Positions 1-6,901 of a DNA stretch of 10,251 bases are shown piece by piece. Source of the DNA: a bacterium. Lineage in GTDB: Bacteria > Spirochaetota > Spirochaetia > Treponematales > Rectinemataceae. The translations under genes were made by a program, and so were the position numbers. Within the stretch, counting starts at the first letter, position 1; every line of letters begins with the position of its first letter. A model generated the notes under the pieces. It saw only the letters and a program-made list of their open reading frames with translations, did no database searches and had not been told where the DNA came from. Location of the stretch: contig JAKALZ010000041.1 in NCBI GenBank assembly GCA_021813065.1, forward strand, positions 1 to 10,251. The letters are read 5' to 3'.

Positions 1-452
1 TTGCCAATATCCTCGCCGATTTCAGCAAAGAGGCACGATTCAGGATTTGGGCCAAGCTCGATGGAGGCACCGAAGCGCTCCATACGGCGCTCTCCCGCTC
101 CGCGCTCTCGCTCTCGGAGATCGTCGGCGGAATCCTCGATATTTCGCGCCGCGTCCCTCTGACTATCCAGACGATGATCCTCTCCGACTCCCGTTCCGGC
201 AGAATTCTCTTCGACGCGGCAGCCTACGCATCCACAATCGCCGCGATCGCCGCGAACGGTGGCCAGGTAGAGGCAATCCAGCTCTATACGGTGGCGCGTC
301 GTCCTGCGGAGTCATGGGTCACGCCGCTCTCGGACGAGGCGATGGCGGATCTGGCGCGACGTATCCGCGCGGCGCTCACCCTCAAGGGGAGGGGGTCAGA
401 TGCTGTCCGCATCGAATGCTATGGGGAGCACAGTGAACTGGCCTGGGGCTAA
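1..452 (+). CDS. Radical SAM protein, C-terminal part (5' truncated)
   Basis: The frame is open from base 3, the first full codon, to the TAA at 450-452, giving 149 residues of a protein whose start lies outside the window. The N-terminal radical SAM core with its CxxxCxxC cluster motif is not visible. What remains resembles the back half of wybutosine-like radical SAM proteins (COG0731 style): a KARFRIW-like segment (here KEARFRIWAKLDGG), a strand PLTIQTMIL, then VEAIQLYTVARRPAE followed by a helix with PLSDEAMADLARRIR. The 'QLYTVARxPAE' stretch is what I recognise from this family. The role of most members is unknown; an S-adenosylmethionine radical reaction is inferred only from family membership. 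The end of the gene runs 53 bases into the PHP-domain gene, so the two are probably cotranscribed and coupled. The family call is moderate because the catalytic half is missing. Confidence 0.72.
   Translation, partial: ANILADFSKEARFRIWAKLDGGTEALHTALSRSALSLSEIVGGILDISRRVPLTIQTMILSDSRSGRILFDAAAYASTIAAIAANGGQVEAIQLYTVARRPAESWVTPLSDEAMADLARRIRAALTLKGRGSDAVRIECYGEHSELAWG
384..395 (+). promoter_or_regulatory. Strong Shine-Dalgarno site that sets the PHP gene start
   Basis: The purine run AAGGGGAGGGGG sits 4 bases before the ATG at 400. It lies inside the coding sequence of the upstream radical SAM gene. It favours the ATG at 400 over the in-frame ATG at 421, which has no comparable site in front of it. 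Confidence 0.7.
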
Positions 453-1317
453 GCCGATCGCCGACCTCCACACGCACTCGAGCGCCTCTGATGGCGAGCT
501 CACGCCTACCGCGCTCGTTTCGAAGGCGCGCGCCTTGGGCCTCACCACCCTCGCCCTCACCGATCACGACACGGTTGCCGGTCTCGACGAGGCGCGCGCC
601 GCCGCCGAGGAGGCTGGCATCGAGTTTATCCCCGGCATCGAGATCGAGATCGACTTTCAGCCTGGCGAGTTCCACCTCCTCGGCTATGGCATCGACGCGC
701 ACTCGCCCGCGCTGCGCGCAGCGATCGAAACACTCACGCGCGCGCGGTGCGAGCGCAACGCGACCATTCTCGAGCGCATCGCGCAGGCCGGTCTCCCGCT
801 CGATACCGCGCGCGTCGAGGCGCTCTCGCGAGAATCGTACATCGGTCGGCCACACCTTGCGGACCTGCTTGTCAGCTCCGGATGCGCGCGCACCCGTCAG
901 GATGCGTTCGACAAGTATCTTGGAAAGGGCAAACCATTCTACGTTAAAAAAACCTGTCTCCCGCTCGAGGAAGCCCTCGCGGTGATCGCTTCGGCAGGCG
1001 GCGTGCCGGCGGTGGCGCACCCTTACTCGCTCTTCGTGTCGAAGGCGATGCTCGGGATGCTCTTTTCGCAGTGGACTGAAATGGGTATCCATGGGATAGA
1101 GGCCTACCATCCGACCGCGAAGTACGGTCAGTGCGCGATACTTGAGCGGATGGCCAGGGATCGAGGCATGTTCATTACGGCGGGTTCGGATTTCCACGGG
1201 AAAGCGAGGCCCGAATGTGGCCTTGGACGTACCGCGGGCAACATGCCCATCGATGCGCGTTTCCGCGATGAGCTCGCGCGCGCGCTCCGGGATGCCCGAT
1301 ACAGCGTCGCCCCATAA
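400..1317 (+). CDS. PHP-domain phosphoesterase (YciV/TrpH-like)
   Basis: The 305-residue protein carries the PHP metal-site motifs in order: DLHTHSSASDG (His24, His26, Asp31), LTDHDT (Asp55-His56-Asp57), PGIEIE (Glu81), GRPH near the middle, AVAHPY, and GSDFHG (Asp264, His266). These His, Asp and Glu residues normally bind a trinuclear metal centre that hydrolyses phosphoesters. Length and motif order match the YciV/TrpH-like branch, whose studied members are the 5'-3' exoribonuclease RNase AM and a 3',5'-nucleotide bisphosphate phosphatase, rather than the long PHP domains of DNA polymerases or the histidinol phosphatases. The choice between RNA and small nucleotide as substrate cannot be made from sequence alone. 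The protein has no signal peptide and should be cytoplasmic. The start at 400 is supported by a strong Shine-Dalgarno run. The gene overlaps the radical SAM gene and converges on the AI-2E family gene 30 bases downstream. Confidence 0.88.
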   Translation: MLSASNAMGSTVNWPGAKPIADLHTHSSASDGELTPTALVSKARALGLTTLALTDHDTVAGLDEARAAAEEAGIEFIPGIEIEIDFQPGEFHLLGYGIDAHSPALRAAIETLTRARCERNATILERIAQAGLPLDTARVEALSRESYIGRPHLADLLVSSGCARTRQDAFDKYLGKGKPFYVKKTCLPLEEALAVIASAGGVPAVAHPYSLFVSKAMLGMLFSQWTEMGIHGIEAYHPTAKYGQCAILERMARDRGMFITAGSDFHGKARPECGLGRTAGNMPIDARFRDELARALRDARYSVAP

Positions 1318-1347
1318 ATAGAACCGCCCGCTCGTCGCTGTGAACCT

Positions 1348-2463
1348 TTACAGCGAATCCTCTTCGCTTTTCACCACGCCAGAAGTCGCCTCTTCCTCTT
1401 CGTTGAGCGCGCGGTAGAGTTCTCCGGCCGCGATGAAGAGCATGAGCACGAGCGGTCCAAGAATAATCCCGTTGAATCCGAACACCACGAGCCCGCCGGC
1501 GATCGAGAAGAAGAGGAAGAGCGGGTGCACCTTGAGCTGTCCTCCGAGGACGATCGGCTTGATGAAGTTGTCGAGGGTTGAAATGCCGATCGCGGCGCAG
1601 ATGAGAAATACAATTCCTTTGATGATACTGCCGTTGATCAGCAAAAAGAGTCCCATCGGCGCCCACACGATCGAAGTACCTAGCATGGGCACGAACGATG
1701 AAATCGCCGTCAACACCGCGAGGAGCAGATTATTCTTGTACCCGAATATGAGGCTCAGTATGAACATCATGAATCCCTGAAAGAGCGCGACCAGGAAGTA
1801 GCCGATCACGAGCTGCTTGCCAGTCTCCTTCAGTTTGCCCATAAAGAGCCGCGTGTGTATGGGGTCGAAGGGCATCATCGACACGAAGGTATCGCCGAGC
1901 GAGATCCCGTCCATCAGCAGGTAATACAGGGTGAAGACGATGAACAGCACCGCGACGAGAAACTGGAATACATTCATGATGAGCGAGGTGGAGAGTTTAA
2001 GCGCCTGATTGGCGCCGGTGGAGAGCAGGGACTGCAGCTGGCTCACGAAGTTGAAATTCGATAGATCGAGCGTGCTGCCGAAAAACGACTGAAGCGCCAC
2101 GCCCATCTGGCTCTGAGAATCGATTTTGAACTTATCGATATTCGTCTCGAAGAAGTGAACGCCAGATTTGAGGAGATCGGCGAGCTGTCGTGTAGTCGCT
2201 ACCGCGAGAAACGCAAGCGGCACGAGGAGCACGAGCACTCCGAGAATCGCGAGCGCTACGGCACTTATGTGCGAGACTATCGATTTCCTGCCGCGTATGC
2301 GCACGGGCCCATTTATTTTTCTCTGTATCGGTTCAAGGAAGACATAAAGGAGCCCGCTCCAGAGGATGACAGTGAGAAATGGATAAAAGAGCCTTGCGAC
2401 AAGGAGGAGGAGCACGAGAAAGAGGAGCAGAAATGATATTTTTCGGGGATTTATCGTTTTCAT
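1348..2463 (-). CDS. AI-2E/PerM family transporter
   Basis: The 371-residue polytopic membrane protein belongs to the AI-2E transporter family (PerM, TqsA, YdiK and relatives). The topology fits the family. There are two closely spaced N-terminal helices (about residues 8-45) and a third at about 68-92. A soluble stretch at about 93-150 (with LKSGVHFFETNIDKF) is followed by a helix near 160-185 and then a cluster of helices. The last contains the typical glycine-rich FGFNGIILGPLVL. The tail is short and acidic (NEEEEATSG, SEEDSL). Family members have been linked to AI-2 export and to sodium/proton antiport, and sequence does not decide which applies; no AI-2 genes are nearby. An in-frame TTG at 2470-2472 would add three residues, but the ATG at 2461-2463 is preferred, with only a weak GAG upstream. 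The gene stands alone, convergent with the PHP gene and divergent from rsmI. Confidence 0.87.
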   Translation of the reverse strand: MKTINPRKISFLLLFLVLLLLVARLFYPFLTVILWSGLLYVFLEPIQRKINGPVRIRGRKSIVSHISAVALAILGVLVLLVPLAFLAVATTRQLADLLKSGVHFFETNIDKFKIDSQSQMGVALQSFFGSTLDLSNFNFVSQLQSLLSTGANQALKLSTSLIMNVFQFLVAVLFIVFTLYYLLMDGISLGDTFVSMMPFDPIHTRLFMGKLKETGKQLVIGYFLVALFQGFMMFILSLIFGYKNNLLLAVLTAISSFVPMLGTSIVWAPMGLFLLINGSIIKGIVFLICAAIGISTLDNFIKPIVLGGQLKVHPLFLFFSIAGGLVVFGFNGIILGPLVLMLFIAAGELYRALNEEEEATSGVVKSEEDSL

Positions 2464-2471
2464 CGCGCTCA

Positions 2472-2498
2472 ATGATAATTGTTTTTAAGGCTTGTGAA
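2472..2498 (-). promoter_or_regulatory. Possible promoter for the AI-2E family gene
   Basis: On the minus strand TTCACA (2493-2498) is followed after 15 bases by TATCAT (2472-2477), each one base from the sigma70 consensus. The spacer is shorter than ideal, and the predicted start would fall nearly at the ATG, implying a leaderless or very short-leader mRNA. The call is tentative. Confidence 0.3.
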
Positions 2499-2572
2499 TA
2501 GGCATGGCTGTGTTGCTGTGGCGATCCGATCGATCTAGACACGCGGTGCGCTCCTCGTGCAGTATTGGGATC

Positions 2573-3274
2573 GTGAGTACGCTGTACATGGTCGGAACGC
2601 CGATCGGCAATCTTGGCGATATCACGCTTCGGGCGCTTGAAACCCTGAGGGCGGTCGATGTGATCGCCTGCGAGGACACCCGTCACACGCTCAAGCTCCT
2701 GACGCACTTCGATATCCGCAAACCGCTCGTATCCTGCCACGCGAACGATGAGCGGCGGGGTGCCGAGAGAGTAGGGAGCCTTCTCGACGAGGGCAAGGCT
2801 GTCGCTTACTGCTCGGACGCCGGCACGCCGGGGCTCTCAGACCCTGGAGCGGTGCTGGTGCGGGAAGCCCGCGGCAGGGGGCACGAGGTCGTACCTGTGC
2901 CGGGGGCGAGCGCGTTTGCGGCGATCGTGAGCGCCGCGGGCGTGTCAAGCCGGACCTTCCTTTTCGATGGCTTTCTATCACCGAAACCAGGAAAGCGCCG
3001 CGCGCGGCTCGCGCAGCTGCTTTCGCGCGGCGAATCCTTCGTCCTCTACGAGTCGCCGTATAGAATCGGCAAGCTGCTCGCCGACATCGCCGCGCTGGAA
3101 CCCGCGCGCCAAGTGACGATCGGCCGCGAGCTCACCAAGATCCATGAGGAAATCGTCGACGGCACCGCCTTTGAGCTTGCGCCGCGCTTTCCCGCCGAGA
3201 CCGCCAAGGGCGAGTTTTGCCTCATCGTTCACGGCGCGCCAGCTGAGCGCGAGGTTGAAGTCGAGGTTGATTGA
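2573..3274 (+). CDS. rsmI: 16S rRNA (cytidine-1402-2'-O)-methyltransferase RsmI
   Basis: RsmI uses S-adenosylmethionine to methylate the 2'-hydroxyl of C1402 in the decoding centre of 16S rRNA. The protein has the tetrapyrrole-methylase-type fold and shows the family's landmarks: [22 protein letters not shown] at the N-terminus, [24 protein letters not shown], the VPVPGASA loop, [27 protein letters not shown], and a closing [10 protein letters not shown]. With the GTG at 2573 it is 233 residues and begins [10 protein letters not shown], as relatives do. The frame is open further up to an ATG at 2504, but those 23 extra residues are arginine- and serine-rich and do not resemble the family. Only a GGGA lies before the GTG, so the start is the uncertain part. 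The stop TGA shares one base with the ATG of the next RNA methyltransferase gene, implying coupled translation. Confidence 0.94.
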   Translation: MSTLYMVGTPIGNLGDITLRALETLRAVDVIACEDTRHTLKLLTHFDIRKPLVSCHANDERRGAERVGSLLDEGKAVAYCSDAGTPGLSDPGAVLVREARGRGHEVVPVPGASAFAAIVSAAGVSSRTFLFDGFLSPKPGKRRARLAQLLSRGESFVLYESPYRIGKLLADIAALEPARQVTIGRELTKIHEEIVDGTAFELAPRFPAETAKGEFCLIVHGAPAEREVEVEVD

Positions 3275-4164
3275 TGATGGATCTAGGTCACTTCGCGAAT
3301 CTCCACGGCCGCGCGCGCACACGCAAGGCAGTGCTCATTCTTGAACGCATCGAGCGCGAGTGGCGCGATGGCCAGCCCGGCGCCGGTTGCGCGATACCCA
3401 ATGATGGCGCAATCGTTCGCGGGAGCACGATATCGATGGAAGGCTCCAGCCCCGCGCCCTTTCCCAACGCGACGCGCGACTTCGCGTACGCGCGCGCCCT
3501 CGCCGAGTTTCTCGCGACTTCCGAAGAATCGTCGCAAGAAGTGCGATGCGCGGCGCTTGAATTTCTTGCGCGCTCAGAGGAATCTGGACTCGATGAGGCG
3601 CGTCGGGCGCTCAATGGCCTCCGCCATCGGCTTGCGGCGATTTCGGGCCAGAGCCCTGCGGATTGGGACTTTATCTCGTCGCCTCGCCCGGGCCGCGCGA
3701 AGCTGCGTCGCTCATCGGGAATGCGCGTCTATCTAGAAGATATCCGCTCGCCCTTCAATGTGGGGAGCATCTTTCGCAGCGCGGAGGCCCTCGGCTTTGA
3801 CGAGGTGTTGCTCTCACCAGACTGTGCTGATCCTTTGCACTCTCGCGCGCTGCGCACCTCGATGGGCACCGTGGAGCGCCTTCCTTGGCGCCGCGTTACT
3901 CTCGCGGAACTCAGCGGCTCTGAAGGATCCTTCGCCCTCGAGGTGGGAGGCGCGGTGCTCGGTGAATTCGCTTTTCCGCAGCCGGGGCTCATGATCCTCG
4001 GTTCCGAGGAGCTTGGCGTGTCCTCCGAAGCGTTGCGCATCTGGTCCCGAGGCGCCGTCGAAATACCCCTCGTGGGCGCCAAAGCCTCGCTCAATGTCGC
4101 GACTGCTTTCGGCATCGCGGGCTATTCATGGCTCGCATACTTGAATTCTTGTTCACAAGGTTGA
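3274..4164 (+). CDS. SpoU/TrmH-family RNA 2'-O-methyltransferase with extended N-terminus
   Basis: The C-terminal half is a SPOUT methyltransferase domain with all three SpoU motifs. Motif 1 is DIRSPFNVGSIFRSAEALGF (Asn162, Arg168), motif 2 is LMILGSEELGV (Gly243-Ser-Glu245), and motif 3 is EIPLVGAKASLNVATAFGIA (Ser272-Leu-Asn274). These form the knotted S-adenosylmethionine site and predict ribose 2'-O-methylation of a tRNA or rRNA; the target cannot be read from sequence. The first 148 residues match no domain I recognise and include a mostly helical, charged stretch with an imperfect 18-residue tandem repeat (residues 78-95 and 96-113). The ATG at 3274 overlaps the rsmI stop by one base and has GAGG seven bases upstream; a second ATG follows directly at 3277, and a TTG precedes it at 3271. 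The protein is 296 residues and cytoplasmic. It probably forms an RNA-modification operon with rsmI. Confidence 0.88.
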   Translation: MMDLGHFANLHGRARTRKAVLILERIEREWRDGQPGAGCAIPNDGAIVRGSTISMEGSSPAPFPNATRDFAYARALAEFLATSEESSQEVRCAALEFLARSEESGLDEARRALNGLRHRLAAISGQSPADWDFISSPRPGRAKLRRSSGMRVYLEDIRSPFNVGSIFRSAEALGFDEVLLSPDCADPLHSRALRTSMGTVERLPWRRVTLAELSGSEGSFALEVGGAVLGEFAFPQPGLMILGSEELGVSSEALRIWSRGAVEIPLVGAKASLNVATAFGIAGYSWLAYLNSCSQG

Positions 4165-4189
4165 CGCCCTCGCCGATGCGGCGTACACT
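4161..4189 (+). promoter_or_regulatory. Sigma70-like promoter of the ABC ATPase gene
   Basis: TTGACG (4161-4166) and TACACT (4184-4189) are separated by exactly 17 bases and lie just upstream of the ATPase gene. The -35 box overlaps the stop codon of the preceding methyltransferase gene. The predicted transcript would start near 4196, with a leader of about 30 bases. Confidence 0.62.
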
Positions 4190-4225
4190 CGATGCAATAA
4201 CATACACCCTCACAAGGGAGGATTC

Positions 4226-5347
4226 ATGGCAAAGGTAGAACTCAAAGGTATCGGTAAGGTGTACGATGGAAATGTCCGAGCGGTCGCGGACGCCAACATC
4301 ACCATCAATGACAAGGAATTCGTGGTCTTTGTCGGCCCTTCGGGCTGCGGCAAGACGACGACTCTCCGCATGGTCGCGGGGCTCGAAGACATCACCGAGG
4401 GCGAACTCTACATCGATGGCAAGCTCGTCAACGATGTGCCGCCCAAAGATAGAGATATCGCGATGGTGTTCCAGAATTACGCGCTCTATCCCCACATGAC
4501 CGTGTACGAGAACATGGCCTTCGGTCTCAAGATTCGCAAGCTTCCCAAAGAAGAGATCGATTCGCGCGTGAAGGAAGCGGCGCGCATCCTTGACATCGAA
4601 AAGCTTCTCGAGCGCAAGCCGAAACAGCTTTCAGGCGGTCAGCGCCAGCGCGTCGCGGTCGGCCGTGCCATCGTTCGAAAACCAAAGGTTTTCCTCTTCG
4701 ACGAGCCTCTGTCCAACCTCGACGCGAAGCTCCGCGTCCAGATGCGCGCCGAGCTCATCGAGCTGCACGACAGGCTGCAGTCGACGATGATCTATGTCAC
4801 GCACGACCAAGTAGAGGCCATGACGATGGGCGACAAGATCGTCGTCATGAAAGATGGCATCGTCCAGCAGATCGGCTCCCCGCTCTATCTCTACAACAAC
4901 CCTATCAACAAGTTTGTCGCGGGCTTCATCGGCTCGCCCCCCATGAACTTTATGTCCGCAAATGTCGTCGAAGAGGGCGGTCAGGTGGTGATCGACGAGG
5001 GCTCATTTAAGCTCGCCCCGGACGAGAAGCATGTGGCGCTCCTAAAGCCATATATCGGCAAGAGTGTTTACTTTGGCATTCGACCTGAAGATTTGCCTGT
5101 TGCCGACGCCGCGCACCGTGGGCAGAAGTTCGACGCAAAAGTCACGGTTGTCGAGCCCCTCGGCGCCGAGATACACCTGCAGGCGACGACGCCGACGCAG
5201 GTGATGGTTGCGCGCATCCCGCCCCACCACCTCTACAAGCATGGCGACACGATTACCTTTGCGCCCGTCATGAGCAAAGCGATTTACTTCAACAGGGAGA
5301 CCGAAAAGAGTATTCTCCCGGTCAAGTGGAACGAGCAGGAGGGCTGA
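4226..5347 (+). CDS. Carbohydrate ABC importer ATPase, MalK/MsmK/UgpC type
   Basis: The protein hydrolyses ATP to drive an ABC importer, most likely for sugars or related solutes. All nucleotide-site motifs are intact: Walker A GPSGCGKTT (37-45), Q-loop Gln83 in MVFQNYALYPHMTVYEN, signature LSGGQRQR (135-142), Walker B VFLFDE (155-160, catalytic Glu160), D-loop SNLD (163-166) and H-loop His193. After the ATPase domain a C-terminal TOBE/MOBE-type region (about 236-373) follows, starting at GSPPMNFM, as in MalK. At 373 residues it is of normal family length. The start is clear: AAGGGAGGA lies just before the ATG. No permease or binding-protein gene is adjacent and the gene has its own promoter and terminator, so it probably serves one or several importers encoded elsewhere, as MsmK/MsmX-type ATPases do. 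The exact substrate is not determinable. Confidence 0.96.
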   Translation: MAKVELKGIGKVYDGNVRAVADANITINDKEFVVFVGPSGCGKTTTLRMVAGLEDITEGELYIDGKLVNDVPPKDRDIAMVFQNYALYPHMTVYENMAFGLKIRKLPKEEIDSRVKEAARILDIEKLLERKPKQLSGGQRQRVAVGRAIVRKPKVFLFDEPLSNLDAKLRVQMRAELIELHDRLQSTMIYVTHDQVEAMTMGDKIVVMKDGIVQQIGSPLYLYNNPINKFVAGFIGSPPMNFMSANVVEEGGQVVIDEGSFKLAPDEKHVALLKPYIGKSVYFGIRPEDLPVADAAHRGQKFDAKVTVVEPLGAEIHLQATTPTQVMVARIPPHHLYKHGDTITFAPVMSKAIYFNRETEKSILPVKWNEQEG

Positions 5348-5385
5348 GGTCCTCCACGGGCGCGCAGCGCGCGTGAGTTGAAAAT

Positions 5386-5414
5386 AAAAGCCGCTCCGGT
5401 CCGGGGCGGCTTTT
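5386..5414. terminator. Bidirectional intrinsic terminator
   Basis: A 12-base-pair stem (5386-5397 with 5403-5414, one G-T pair) closes a five-base loop GGTCC. Its arms begin with AAAA and end with TTTT, so a U tract follows the hairpin in either direction; on the minus strand the tract continues as TTTTATTTTC. It ends the ABC ATPase gene on the plus strand and the short lysine-rich gene on the minus strand. Confidence 0.9.
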
Positions 5415-5426
5415 GTTCCTTGGGGC

Positions 5427-5537
5427 TTATTCAGCCTCTTTCGAGTCCTTCTTGGCACGCTTTTCCGCGCGCTTTTCCTTCAGGGTCTTCTGCGGCTTCT
5501 TTTTTTCCGCCATTTTGGGTTTGTCTTGTGATTTCAT
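5427..5537 (-). CDS. Small lysine-rich protein, 36 residues
   Basis: A short frame runs from an ATG at 5537 to a TAA at 5427-5429. It encodes 36 residues with 13 lysines, 2 arginines and 7 acidic residues, a net charge near +8. It begins MKSQDKPKMAEKKK and contains KTLKEKRAEKRAKK; there are no aromatic residues, no cysteine and no hydrophobic segment, so it should be soluble and either disordered or a charged helix. I do not recognise a family. Support for translation is strong for so short a gene: AAGAGGTG (5542-5549) sits six bases before the ATG, a sigma70-like promoter lies just upstream (5558-5586), and an intrinsic terminator follows 12 bases after the stop. The codons use the same GCG, CGC and AAG choices as the neighbours. 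Nucleic-acid or ribosome association is an inference from charge only. The alternative is a small RNA with a fortuitous frame. Confidence 0.77.
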   Translation of the reverse strand: MKSQDKPKMAEKKKPQKTLKEKRAEKRAKKDSKEAE

Positions 5538-5557
5538 GCTACACCTCTTCTTTTAAT

Positions 5558-5586
5558 ATTATCGAAACAAATCGCGCTTTTATCAA
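5558..5586 (-). promoter_or_regulatory. Sigma70-like promoter of the small lysine-rich gene
   Basis: On the minus strand TTGATA (5581-5586) and GATAAT (5558-5563) are 17 bases apart, each one base from consensus, in a locally AT-rich stretch. The -35 box starts directly after the stop codon of the MFS gene. The predicted start near 5551 gives a leader of about 14 bases that includes the Shine-Dalgarno site. Confidence 0.7.
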
Positions 5587-6885
5587 TCATTTCTTTGCGG
5601 ATGCCGTGTTTCCCGTGGGTTCGCCCTTGGTGACTTTTCCCATAACCGCGCGCGCGGCGAGCATCGAGAGCGCGCAGAATAGAAAGATTCCCTGATACCC
5701 GAAGATGTCGATGATAACGCCGGTGAGAATGGGCGCAAGAATGGCCGCTGCCTGGCTCGCGGTATAGTACAGGCCCGTGTAGATGCCGATGGTGCCCCAC
5801 TCGGCCATCTGCCATAGCATCGGGAACGAGTTCGTAATGATCGAAACCCAGAAGATGCCGAAGAGGAACATGATCGCCCAGAAGCTTCCGAGTTTGAAAG
5901 CCCCAGGCATCGACGCGGTGATCCAAGGGTGCACAAAGAGAAGCGCGGTCAGCGCCGCGATGACGAGGAGGCTCGCGCGGATGGTCTTCTTCCTGCCGAT
6001 GCGGTGCGCCACATAACCTGAGGGAATGGCGAAAATCGCGTAGGCAATGCCTACCATGCCTGCCGCGAGCGCGGCGGTGCCGCTCGATGTCTTGAGTACA
6101 TCCACTGAATACTTTCCGATGAAGGGGAGTACGCCCTGGTATCCGAGGAACCAAAGGAAGAGGGCGATAAGGATGTAGAGCGCGCTCTTTTCGCGCTGCG
6201 CCGCGACTTTTTTGAAGCTTGCGAGGATAGGCGTCTTCTCCTCCTGGGTTTCCTTGGCATCCGGTTTTTTCTCGCGGATGAAGATAAAGAGGAGAATGAC
6301 CGCGATGATCACGAAGAGGCCGGCTAGCGGGAAGGGAAGCCTGTCCTTGGTCGAGCCAAGCAGCGGCAGCCTGATATCGAGGTCCATGAGGCGCGCAAGA
6401 CCGATAGTACCCACGATGCTGGCGATGCCGCCCATGGTGTTGATGACGCCGTTCGCCTCTGAACGGTAATCCGCGGGGATGATGTCCGGCATGAGCGCCA
6501 CGACCGGTCCCCGCGCCGATTGTTTGACCACGTTGAGGAGAAGAAGCGTGGCGATGAGCGCGCCGAGCGAAGCTCCCGCCGCGTAGGGCGTCGCGCCGAA
6601 GAACAGGGCTGAAAGCGGGAGGAGCACTAGGATATAGGGCATTCTCCGGCCGATCCGCGTGAGGGTGTGGTCGGACCAGGCGCTCACAAGCGGGATCAAG
6701 AAGATCGCCAGAATGTTGTCGATGGTCATGAAAAATCCGACGAGGCTCATGCTCGAAATGTACTTGCTGAGGAAGATCGGTACATAGGTATCGTAGAGCG
6801 GGTCCATGAGTCCCATGGTGAAAAAGCCGAAGCCGATCAGGAAAGTGGTTGCCAGATAAGGGCGGAATCCCTTTTTGTCGCTCAT
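5587..6885 (-). CDS. MFS sugar transporter, SLC45/GPH-like
   Basis: This is a 432-residue secondary transporter with about twelve membrane helices. The N-terminal part reads MGLMDPLYDTYVPIFLSKY, followed by the MFS loop 2-3 motif SDHTLTRIGRRMPYI (about 71-85) and a long conserved stretch LMPDIIPADYRSEANGVINT (131-150) typical of SLC45/sucrose-carrier-like and GPH-type members. A hydrophilic central loop (REKKPDAKETQEEKT) separates the halves. A second loop motif, GYVAHRIGRKKT, mirrors the first in the C-terminal half. Members move sugars with protons or cations; the galactokinase gene 16 bases upstream suggests galactose or a galactoside here. The frame stays open upstream to 7020, but the ATG at 6885 is right because AAGGAGA lies five bases before it and the extra residues would overlap galactokinase and lack family character. 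It is the last gene of the apparent three-gene operon; no terminator separates it from the small gene downstream. Confidence 0.87.
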   Translation of the reverse strand: MSDKKGFRPYLATTFLIGFGFFTMGLMDPLYDTYVPIFLSKYISSMSLVGFFMTIDNILAIFLIPLVSAWSDHTLTRIGRRMPYILVLLPLSALFFGATPYAAGASLGALIATLLLLNVVKQSARGPVVALMPDIIPADYRSEANGVINTMGGIASIVGTIGLARLMDLDIRLPLLGSTKDRLPFPLAGLFVIIAVILLFIFIREKKPDAKETQEEKTPILASFKKVAAQREKSALYILIALFLWFLGYQGVLPFIGKYSVDVLKTSSGTAALAAGMVGIAYAIFAIPSGYVAHRIGRKKTIRASLLVIAALTALLFVHPWITASMPGAFKLGSFWAIMFLFGIFWVSIITNSFPMLWQMAEWGTIGIYTGLYYTASQAAAILAPILTGVIIDIFGYQGIFLFCALSMLAARAVMGKVTKGEPTGNTASAKK

Positions 6886-6890
6886 CGCGG

Positions 6891-6897
6891 TCTCCTT
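6891..6897 (-). promoter_or_regulatory. Shine-Dalgarno site that sets the MFS gene start
   Basis: AAGGAGA on the minus strand, five bases before the ATG at 6885 and inside the 16-base gap after the galactokinase stop, decides the start against a 45-residue-longer reading. Confidence 0.75.
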
Positions 6898-6901
6898 GCG
6901 A

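Noticed and set aside
382..1197. Long 271-codon frame on the minus strand across the PHP gene
   Set aside because: Its product is arginine-rich with no recognisable domain, it lies opposite a clear PHP gene with intact motifs, and long antisense frames are expected in such GC-rich DNA.
1336..1355. Hairpin CGCTGT/ACAGCG between the convergent PHP and AI-2E genes
   Set aside because: A six-base stem with an eight-base loop and no T tract on either side is too weak to call a terminator, and it overlaps the AI-2E family stop codon.
2504..2572. In-frame upstream extension of rsmI to ATG 2504
   Set aside because: The added 23 residues are arginine- and serine-rich, unlike the RsmI N-terminus, and ATG 2504 lacks a good Shine-Dalgarno site.
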